Assembly (NCBI GenBank): GCA_019313025.1 | Contig: JAFDCA010000681.1 | Coordinates: forward strand, 1-5,819 | Source: Deltaproteobacteria bacterium | GTDB taxonomy: Bacteria > Desulfobacterota > Desulfobacteria > Desulfobacterales > UBA11574 | Direction: 5' to 3' | DNA length: 5,819 nucleotides | Shown here: one piece after another, positions 1-5,265 of the stretch | Layout: every line of letters starts with the position of its first letter | Position numbering within the stretch: position 1 is the first letter of the stretch | Notes under the pieces: model-generated | Databases searched by the model: none | Told to the model about the DNA's origin: nothing | Seen by the model: the letters and a program-made list of their open reading frames with translations, nothing else | Translations under genes and position numbers: made by a program

Positions 1-17
1 TGTTAGCGTTCCTGTGT

Positions 18-22
18 AGGAG
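18..22 (+). promoter_or_regulatory. Ribosome binding site of the PLP-enzyme gene
   Basis: AGGAG lies 7 bases before the ATG at 30. This is a standard Shine-Dalgarno and spacing, and it supports the ATG at 30 as the true start. Only 29 bases precede the gene in the window, so its promoter or any upstream operon partner cannot be seen. Confidence 0.85.
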
Positions 23-29
23 ACACTCA

Positions 30-1403
30 ATGAAAAAAGACAAAAGATTTGAAAGAGAGCAGGGTGATGTCAATACAACCGAAGCCCGCAGAAAATATTG
101 GGAACGCCACCTATCCGATGATGCCAAAAAATGGTTTGATGAAGATGCCAAATATTTTTTGCATCAAAGTCTTTCCACACCCGTATTAAACGTGCTTTCC
201 CGGGCCCGGGGGATATACATCGAGGATATAGACGGCAAAAAATATATCGATATGCACGGCAACGGTGTTCATAACGCCGGGTTCAACAACCCGGCCGTCA
301 TTGAGGCCGTCAAGAAACAGCTGGATGACGGCATGACCTTTTGCCCCCGTCGATATACGAACCTTGCCGCCGTCAAACTGGCGAAAAAATTGGCGGAGAT
401 TACCCCCGCCGGACTGTGCCGATCTCTCTTTTGCCCGGGCGGTTCTGAAGCCATCGAGATGGCCATAATGCTTGCCAAACAGGTAACCGGCCGGTTTAAG
501 ACCATTTCTTTCTGGGATTCCTTTCACGGAGCCGGGTTCGGGGCGGCCAGCGTGGGGGGGGAAGAACATTTCAGCGGCGGATTCGGGCCCATGGTACCGG
601 GCGCATTTCGGGTTGAATTTCCCAATTATTACCGCAACCCCTGGGGATTTTCGCGGCAGGAAGACGTGGATGCGGAATGCTTGCGCCAGATTGAACTGGT
701 TTTAAAAAGGGAACCTGAAATGGCCGCCGTCATCGGTGAGCCGATTTCAGCCACGCCTGTCATTCCTACCAGAGAATACTGGAAAGGCGTGAAACAACTG
801 TGCGAGCAATACGGCGCCTTGCTGATCTTCGATGAGATCATCGAGGGCTTTGGCCGCACCGGCAAGATGTTTGCCTGCGAGCATTTTGTAACACCGGATA
901 TCCTGGTGCTGGGCAAATCATTCGGGGGCGGGCTGATGCCCTTTGCCGGGATCGTCACCCATGAGACATTTAATGTTTGCCACCACCGGTCTGTTGGCCA
1001 TTACACCCACGAGAAAAATGCCTTGTGTTCAGCAGCCGCATTGGCCGAGATTGCGTACATCGAAGACTATAATTTATCGGATCATGCTGCTAAACTGGGG
1101 GCGTATGCTCTTAAACGATTAAATAATTTGAGAGAAAAACACCGCCTCATGGGTCAGGTTGCCGGCTTGGGACTGCACATCGGCATTGATCTGGTCGCAG
1201 ACCGTAAAACAAAGGCAAGGGCGGTAGATGAAGCAGAAATCATCATGTTTAAGTGCCTGGAAAAAGGTCTTTCCGCTAAAACCATCGAAGGCAATATTCT
1301 GACCCTGAGACCGGCTCTGGTCATCACCCGGGACGAAATGGACCGTGCTATCGATATCATCGATGAAGCGATTGGCGAAGTTGAGCAAGGGGGAAAGTAT
1401 TAA
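30..1403 (+). CDS. Class III aminotransferase-fold PLP enzyme, possibly a PbfA-like ammonia-lyase
   Basis: This is a full-length (457 aa) cytoplasmic fold-type I PLP enzyme, in the usual size range of class III aminotransferases. Visible landmarks are the cofactor phosphate loop GGSEA (about 137-141), the aromatic stacking motif SFHG (F165, H166), E237-P238, the FDEI motif with D268 to bind the pyridine nitrogen, GFGRTGKMF (273-281), the Schiff-base lysine K296 in LVLGKSFGGG, T326 for the partner-subunit phosphate contact, and LRPAL near R427. No key catalytic residue is missing. Ordinary omega-transaminases carry TFGGNP after the lysine and EPVQGEGG-like sequence around E237. Here these read THEKNA and GEPISATPVIP. 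From memory this style, together with the N-terminal EQGDVN and FLHQSLSTP stretches, resembles (R)-1-hydroxy-2-aminoethylphosphonate ammonia-lyase (PbfA) and relatives. That assignment is an inference, because no phosphonate gene is in the window. An aminotransferase or another amino-alcohol lyase is equally possible. The fold is near certain and the reaction is open. Confidence 0.93.
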   Translation: MKKDKRFEREQGDVNTTEARRKYWERHLSDDAKKWFDEDAKYFLHQSLSTPVLNVLSRARGIYIEDIDGKKYIDMHGNGVHNAGFNNPAVIEAVKKQLDDGMTFCPRRYTNLAAVKLAKKLAEITPAGLCRSLFCPGGSEAIEMAIMLAKQVTGRFKTISFWDSFHGAGFGAASVGGEEHFSGGFGPMVPGAFRVEFPNYYRNPWGFSRQEDVDAECLRQIELVLKREPEMAAVIGEPISATPVIPTREYWKGVKQLCEQYGALLIFDEIIEGFGRTGKMFACEHFVTPDILVLGKSFGGGLMPFAGIVTHETFNVCHHRSVGHYTHEKNALCSAAALAEIAYIEDYNLSDHAAKLGAYALKRLNNLREKHRLMGQVAGLGLHIGIDLVADRKTKARAVDEAEIIMFKCLEKGLSAKTIEGNILTLRPALVITRDEMDRAIDIIDEAIGEVEQGGKY

Positions 1404-1499
1404 ATCAATAACGTTCGTGCACAACGTGGATAACATCTTTGCGTGGCATATCATCCGGGTATCATGATTTTATTTCTTTGTAAACCAATATTCCAATGG

Positions 1500-1527
1500 A
1501 CGTCCCTAAAAATACGTCCCTAAAAAT
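1500..1527. repeat. Perfect 14-base tandem duplication
   Basis: ACGTCCCTAAAAAT occurs twice back to back (1500-1513 and 1514-1527) without a mismatch. The second copy is followed by AAGGGG, so CCCT (1518-1521) and AGGG (1529-1532) can form a short stem. The minus-strand reading (TTAGGGACGT units) recalls GGGGACGT-type repeats scattered near REP-associated transposases in some deltaproteobacterial genomes. That link is a recollection and not shown here. Confidence 0.7.
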
Positions 1528-1582
1528 AAGGGGATTATTGAGTTTCAAACGGCGAAATAAATCCCATTCTCATAAATTATTT

Positions 1583-1615
1583 GTTAAGCTGCTCTCCCAA
1601 GCCTTTATTCTTAAC
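1583..1615 (-). terminator. Weak hairpin after the importer operon, possible terminator
   Basis: GTTAAG (1583-1588) pairs with CTTAAC (1610-1615), and an inner GCT/AGC pairing (1591-1593 with 1600-1602) lies within the 21-base loop. It sits within 40 bases after the stop of the last minus-strand gene, where an operon terminator is expected. The stem is short and AT-rich and lacks a clear U-tract, so this may be chance or only a processing structure. Confidence 0.2.
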
Positions 1616-1620
1616 CCCAT

Positions 1621-2625
1621 TTATCCCAAAGGAACCAACGTGCTCAAAGAACCCAAGGTATTGATATTTCTTCCATTTCGTCTAAAGATCTTCTCGTTGA
1701 AGGTTACCGCGACGATCAGAATGATGCCTTTTATGACAGATTGCCAGAAAATCAGTACGTTTAACATACTGAGTCCGTTACCGATAACGATCACAATCAA
1801 GGCCGCGATCAAGGTTCCGGAAATGGTGCCTTTACCACCTGTCAGGGAGGTACCTCCCAACATAATTGCCACAATGACATCCATAAAAAAGAACTCATTT
1901 ATGCGAGGATCACCCGCTCCAATGCGGGATGCGGTCATAATTCCGGCCAGAGCGGCCAGCGCGGCCACAATAATAAAAAGCCAAAGGCAGATGGCGTTGA
2001 CATTAATTCCCGAAAAAAACGCGGCGTTTTTATTACTGCCGATCACCATGGCGTATTTGCCCAAAAGTGACTTGTTTGCCAATATCCAGAAAATCGCCAC
2101 ACCAACGACAGCCATAATAATGGGTACAGGAAGCCCTAAGAAGGATTCCGACATCATCGCATTAAAATGGTCGGGAAGATTGGATCGAACGGATTGTCCG
2201 TTACACACCACTAGTGCCAATCCTTTTCCAACAAACAACATACCCAGCGTTGCGATGAACGGTGAGATGTCATATCGTGTCACCAATATCCCATTGACAA
2301 TGCCAAAACATGTTCCGGCCGCCAAAGTTATTGCCGCCGCCAAAGTTAAAGGAAGACCGCTTGCGGCCAGTTGAGCGTATAAAACGCCGCTAAACGCCAG
2401 GTTACTTCCGGTTGATAGATCAAAATTGGCAGTCATCATCAAAATAGTGGCCGCTGAAGCAGTGATTAACAGCGCTGATGATTGTTTCAGCATATTTAAA
2501 TAATTATTCAACTGAAGGAAGTGTTCCGACATCACCGCAAAGAAAATATTTAAAACAACAAGAATCAAAAGAAGAACAACGTTTTGATTCTTGAAAAAAC
2601 CGAATCGATCTCTTTGTTTAATAAT
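1621..2625 (-). CDS. Sugar-type (RbsC-like) ABC transporter permease B, non-canonical ATT start proposed
   Basis: This is an inner-membrane permease of the ribose/CUT2 importer family (BPD_transp_2). It is almost entirely hydrophobic, with probably 8-10 helices. Family signatures are NFDLSTGS (about 67-74 from the proposed start) and the cytoplasmic VIVAIMLGGTSLTGGKG loop (about 250-266) that contacts the ATPase. It is clearly homologous to permease A (4118-5089). The start is the odd part. A TTG at 2568 is the only conventional in-frame start and would give 315 aa. It has no Shine-Dalgarno and removes the first half of helix 1. The frame stays open upstream with no ATG, GTG or TTG until a TGA at 2680-2682. 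The two proteins align without gaps for 21 residues from VVL to HF, and this block begins upstream of the TTG. A start at the ATT of 2623-2625 would leave 15 residues before the block against 14 in permease A. AAGGGGGTG (2631-2639) lies 5 bases before this ATT. That start gives 334 aa and a 2-base gap after the ATPase stop. The conservative call is 1621-2568. Confidence 0.9.
   Translation of the reverse strand: MIKQRDRFGFFKNQNVVLLLILVVLNIFFAVMSEHFLQLNNYLNMLKQSSALLITASAATILMMTANFDLSTGSNLAFSGVLYAQLAASGLPLTLAAAITLAAGTCFGIVNGILVTRYDISPFIATLGMLFVGKGLALVVCNGQSVRSNLPDHFNAMMSESFLGLPVPIIMAVVGVAIFWILANKSLLGKYAMVIGSNKNAAFFSGINVNAICLWLFIIVAALAALAGIMTASRIGAGDPRINEFFFMDVIVAIMLGGTSLTGGKGTISGTLIAALIVIVIGNGLSMLNVLIFWQSVIKGIILIVAVTFNEKIFRRNGRNINTLGSLSTLVPLG
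2559..2593. repeat. Perfect 12-bp inverted repeat inside the start of permease B
   Basis: CAAGAATCAAAA (2559-2570) is exactly complementary to TTTTGATTCTTG (2582-2593), with an 11-base loop. In the minus-strand mRNA it forms a hairpin about 30 bases after the proposed ATT start, and its stem includes the TTG at 2566-2568. The stem is AT-rich (3 G-C pairs). The transcript after it is U-rich but lacks a clean U-tract. It may affect translation or act as a weak attenuator, or it may only reflect sequence coding for helix 1. Confidence 0.65.
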
Positions 2626-2627
2626 CG

Positions 2628-4121
2628 TTACACCCCCTTTCCAGCAACCACTTCCATGATATGGTCCATACTGATATCGTCACCATTGTGAAGCGTTTCC
2701 CTAACCGCTCCATCATACATCAGAACGATGCGGTCGCAAAGGTTTACGATCTCTTGAAGTTCGGAGGAAAAAACGATGATGCTCTTTCCCCGGTTCGCCA
2801 ATTCTCTGATAATATTATGGATTTCAACTTTTGCACCCACATCGACACCCCGCGTGGGCTCATCCATCAAAATAATATCGCTTTCTCTGTTCAGACATTT
2901 GGAAATAACGACTTTCTGTTGGTTACCACCACTGAGTAGAGCGAGACGATGGTTGCGGTCGCGAGCGGCGATAGAAAACATTTTTATATACCGATCCGCC
3001 AGTTGGTTATCTTTTTGGCGATTAACCAATCCGTGTTTTATGATGTTTGTTAACTTCATCAAGGGAATATTCTCTCGAATACCAAGCAGCCCGAAGATTC
3101 CCTCTTCTCTTCGTTCTTCCGGGACCAAGGCCAGACCGGATCTTACAGCGCCTCTGACACCTTTGAAATTGGCTAATTTTCGGTTAATGCGCACTTCACC
3201 TTCATACTCATGCCCGTAAAGAATCTCAGATACTTCTGTTTTTCCGGCTCCAACCAAACCATAAAATCCAAGAATTTCGCCCTTGTACAATTCGAAGCTA
3301 ATATTCCGCAATTTTCGGGTTCTGATGTTCTTTACTTCCAAGATTTTCTCGGATCGGTCCCCTTTGGAGGGTATATAACTTTCAGCCACGACCTTTCCGA
3401 GCATCATTTTTACCAGATCCGTGCCTGTCATTCCTTCAATCGGTTGGGTAGCCACCATCTCACCATCCTTAAAAACGCTTACAAAATCACCAATTTCAAA
3501 GATTTCACTTAATTTATGAGTAATGTAAATGATCGTTACCCCATTCTTCTTTAACTGCTCAATAATTTTAAACAGTTTGCCGGTTTCTCCTAAACTGAGT
3601 GCGGCTGTGGGTTCGTCCATTATCAGCACTGAGCATTCCGCACAAAGCGCCTTGGTAATCTCAATCACCTGCTTTTGAGCGACACTGAGGCTGCCAACCA
3701 AGGTTTTTAAGTTAATCGAGGCATCAAATGACTTCAAAATATCTTCAGCTATTTTCAAATCATCGGCTTTTGCAGGAAACCAGAATCGGTGCTTTTCTTT
3801 TCCCAAGGTTAAGTTGCCTTCAACGGTCAATTCATCCACCACATTTAGTTCTTGGTAAAGAACACTGATTCCACCGGCCATTGCGTCTCGAACTTTCAGC
3901 GGAGAAAAGGGCTTGCCGTTCAAGGTGATCTCACCGCTCGATTTTTCGTAAGCACCGGTTAAAATTTTTATCAAGGTGGATTTCCCGGCACCATTTTCGC
4001 CGACGATGCAATGCACTGTATTTTTTAGGATGTCGAAACTGACATCTTTAAGTGCTCTAACGCCTGGAAACTCTTTGCAAACGTTTCTGATTTCAATTGC
4101 ATTTTCTTGATGCGCCGTCAC
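2628..4121 (-). CDS. Sugar ABC transporter ATP-binding protein, RbsA/MglA-like double ATPase
   Basis: This 497-aa cytoplasmic protein has two ABC ATPase domains in one chain, as is normal for the CUT2 (ribose/galactose/autoinducer-2) importer family, and it energises both permeases. Domain 1 has Walker A GENGAGKST (41-49), Q-loop Q90, a degenerate signature LSVAQKQ (145-151), Walker B VLIMDEP (165-171) and switch H202. Domain 2 has a divergent Walker A GLVGAGKTE (288-296), a full signature LSGGNQQK (396-403) and Walker B IILMDEPTRGVD (416-427). Its switch histidine is replaced by FSSE (451-454). This asymmetry is typical of the family, so it is not a sign of decay. The start is GTG, with AAAGGAGGGG just upstream. 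The GTG overlaps the TGA of permease A by 4 bases (GTGA), which indicates translational coupling. The solute cannot be read from the ATPase. Confidence 0.96.
   Translation of the reverse strand: MTAHQENAIEIRNVCKEFPGVRALKDVSFDILKNTVHCIVGENGAGKSTLIKILTGAYEKSSGEITLNGKPFSPLKVRDAMAGGISVLYQELNVVDELTVEGNLTLGKEKHRFWFPAKADDLKIAEDILKSFDASINLKTLVGSLSVAQKQVIEITKALCAECSVLIMDEPTAALSLGETGKLFKIIEQLKKNGVTIIYITHKLSEIFEIGDFVSVFKDGEMVATQPIEGMTGTDLVKMMLGKVVAESYIPSKGDRSEKILEVKNIRTRKLRNISFELYKGEILGFYGLVGAGKTEVSEILYGHEYEGEVRINRKLANFKGVRGAVRSGLALVPEERREEGIFGLLGIRENIPLMKLTNIIKHGLVNRQKDNQLADRYIKMFSIAARDRNHRLALLSGGNQQKVVISKCLNRESDIILMDEPTRGVDVGAKVEIHNIIRELANRGKSIIVFSSELQEIVNLCDRIVLMYDGAVRETLHNGDDISMDHIMEVVAGKGV
2631..2639 (-). 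promoter_or_regulatory. Shine-Dalgarno that fixes the start of permease B
   Basis: AAGGGGGTG differs at one base from the full anti-16S complement AAGGAGGTG. It covers the last three sense codons of the ATPase gene. It lies 5 bases before the ATT at 2625 and about 60 bases before the TTG at 2568, so it fits only the upstream start. Confidence 0.6.
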
Positions 4122-5089
4122 GAATCCCCTCCTTTAATACCGATCCTCTGATTCAGAACTAAAGAAACAATCAGAATCAGTCCATAGGCAATACTTTGAT
4201 AAAAGAAAGGGATGCCTAATAATATTAGACCGTTAGCCGCAAAACCGACAACGAGAGCTCCCAGAAACATTCCGATGGTGGAACCTTTGCCTCCCATCAT
4301 ACTGGTTCCACCCAAAATAATGGCTACGATGACGTCGAATTCCATTCCTTTGGCGACGTTGGGAGCCGCCAACCCCACCCGAGACGCCTGTAGAATACCG
4401 CTCAGCCCGGCAAACAGGGCCACAATCACGTAGAGTAGCGAAACAATGCCAACCACGTTGATTCCCGAAAGTTTTGCGGCCTTCTGATTCGCTCCAATGG
4501 CAAAGCTATATCGGCCGATAACGGTTTTCTTCTCAATAAAAATAAATATGGCTAAAGCCAGTACCATCATGACTATTGCCAGAGGTATTTTCCCAAATAT
4601 TAAATCACGCCCAAAATCCACAAATTCCATGGGTAAACCGAGCATGATGTTTGCGCCGCCGTCCCATCGGGCGATTAAAAAGGCGAGCCCCCGTGCTATA
4701 AATAGGGTCCCGACCGTCGCGATTACCGGATTAATCCCGATCACGCTCACCGTCAAAGCGTTAATACCACCCCATCCGATGGCAGCCAGACAAGTGATTG
4801 CCATCGACAGTTGAATGGGAAGGCCGTGTTTACACAAGTAGGCATGCAGAATCCCTGAAAATGCCAGTACGCTTCCAACGGATAGATCGAAATTGCCGGT
4901 GATCATTAATAGATTAGCGGCGGAAGCGATGATAACGATGACTGCGACTTTCAAAAAAACATTTGTAAAATTCCTTAAAGTCAAAAAATGGGGGGAAGTA
5001 AATGACAACACGATCATTATCGTCACTATGATTCCAACAAGCACTACTTTTTGTGTTTCTGTCTGGAAAAAATAGGTTGTTTTATTCAC
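4118..5089 (-). CDS. Sugar-type (RbsC-like) ABC transporter permease A
   Basis: This 323-aa inner-membrane channel subunit of the ribose-type (BPD_transp_2) family has a usual length of about 320. Helix 1 spans about 15-31. The family motif TGNFDLSVGS is at 64-73. A long cytoplasmic segment around IEKKTVIGRYSFAIGANQKA (185-204) leads to the SGINV helix. The ATPase-contacting loop VIVAIILGGTSMMGGKG is at about 253-269, followed by two C-terminal helices. No cleavable signal is present or expected. The start is GTG at 5089, with AGAAGG (5096-5101) 6 bases upstream. It is the first membrane gene after the binding-protein gene and follows a strong hairpin. It overlaps the ATPase start by 4 bases. 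It is homologous to but diverged from permease B, suggesting a heterodimer as in LsrCD or RhaPQ systems. The substrate is not deducible. Confidence 0.95.
   Translation of the reverse strand: MNKTTYFFQTETQKVVLVGIIVTIMIVLSFTSPHFLTLRNFTNVFLKVAVIVIIASAANLLMITGNFDLSVGSVLAFSGILHAYLCKHGLPIQLSMAITCLAAIGWGGINALTVSVIGINPVIATVGTLFIARGLAFLIARWDGGANIMLGLPMEFVDFGRDLIFGKIPLAIVMMVLALAIFIFIEKKTVIGRYSFAIGANQKAAKLSGINVVGIVSLLYVIVALFAGLSGILQASRVGLAAPNVAKGMEFDVIVAIILGGTSMMGGKGSTIGMFLGALVVGFAANGLILLGIPFFYQSIAYGLILIVSLVLNQRIGIKGGDS
4126..4135 (-). promoter_or_regulatory. Ribosome binding site of the ATPase gene
   Basis: AAAGGAGGGG lies inside the last codons of permease A, with its AGGAGG core 6 bases before the GTG at 4121. 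It supports that GTG as the start and the coupled GTGA junction. Confidence 0.85.
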
Positions 5090-5095
5090 GTCGAA

Positions 5096-5101
5096 CCTTC
5101 T
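5096..5101 (-). promoter_or_regulatory. Ribosome binding site of permease A
   Basis: AGAAGG is 6 bases before the GTG at 5089. This is a reasonable Shine-Dalgarno and supports the non-ATG start. The rest of the spacer up to 5190 is AT-rich and shows no promoter I would call. Confidence 0.65.
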
Positions 5102-5191
5102 TGTTTTGCCTTAAATGCATTCACTTTATATTTGTAATTTTGAAATTCGGGCTGGGCAAATGAATACCAAATGGGGTTGGTTACCTTATTT

Positions 5192-5229
5192 GTAAAAAGG
5201 AAAGACGATCCATCGCCTTTCCTTTTTAC
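5192..5229 (-). terminator. Strong hairpin between binding-protein and permease genes (terminator/attenuator)
   Basis: GTAAAAAGGAAAG (5192-5204) pairs perfectly over 13 bp with CTTTCCTTTTTAC (5217-5229). Past a single A/C mismatch, CGA (5206-5208) pairs with TCG (5213-5215) around a TCCA tetraloop. The stem carries an A-tract on one side and a T-tract on the other in both directions, so it looks like an intrinsic terminator. It lies 36 bases after the stop of the binding-protein gene and about 100 bases before permease A. In importer operons such intercistronic structures give partial termination or 3'-end protection, leaving more mRNA for the binding protein than for the membrane subunits. 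Confidence 0.75.
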
Positions 5230-5265
5230 CAGCTAGAACAGCAGATTTGGTTTTGCAAACGCATG

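Larger units (their letters stand above)
1404..1620. other. Convergent intergenic region, no gene seen
   Basis: This 217-base gap lies between the stop codons of the PLP enzyme and the last permease gene. I see no credible coding region; a plus-strand frame that begins at 1496 merely runs antisense through the permease gene. The gap holds a small inverted repeat (ACGTT at 1411-1415 with AACGT at 1423-1427), a perfect 14-base tandem repeat at 1500-1527, and a 6-bp inverted repeat (GTTAAG 1583-1588 with CTTAAC 1610-1615) with a short inner pairing. None has the GC-rich stem plus T-run of a convincing intrinsic terminator. Confidence 0.7.

Noticed and set aside
199..210. CCCGGGCCCGGG palindrome in the PLP gene
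   Set aside because: It is a self-complementary GC run coding for a normal SRARG stretch, with no spacer for a hairpin and no context for a site.
284..296. Decayed second ATPase domain, suggested by the divergent Walker A and missing switch histidine
   Set aside because: RbsA/MglA-type proteins normally show this asymmetry, so it is no evidence of a pseudogene. (Coordinates here are residue numbers of the ATPase.)
1411..1427. ACGTT/AACGT inverted repeat after the PLP gene as a terminator
   Set aside because: The stem is only 5 bp and no T-run follows. It is too weak to call.
1496..2374. Long plus-strand open frame (292 codons)
   Set aside because: It lies antisense to permease B, which has clear family motifs. 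Its translation has no recognisable domain and is a composition shadow of a hydrophobic gene. I saw no Shine-Dalgarno at its start.
2661..3512. Several plus-strand open frames opposite the ATPase
   Set aside because: They overlap the well-supported ATPase domains on the other strand and have no domain-like sequence of their own.
5100..5190. Possible sigma70 promoter (TTGCCC, 17 bases, TACAAA on the minus strand) before permease A
   Set aside because: Each element matches only 4 of 6 consensus bases in AT-rich spacer sequence, so a chance match is likely.
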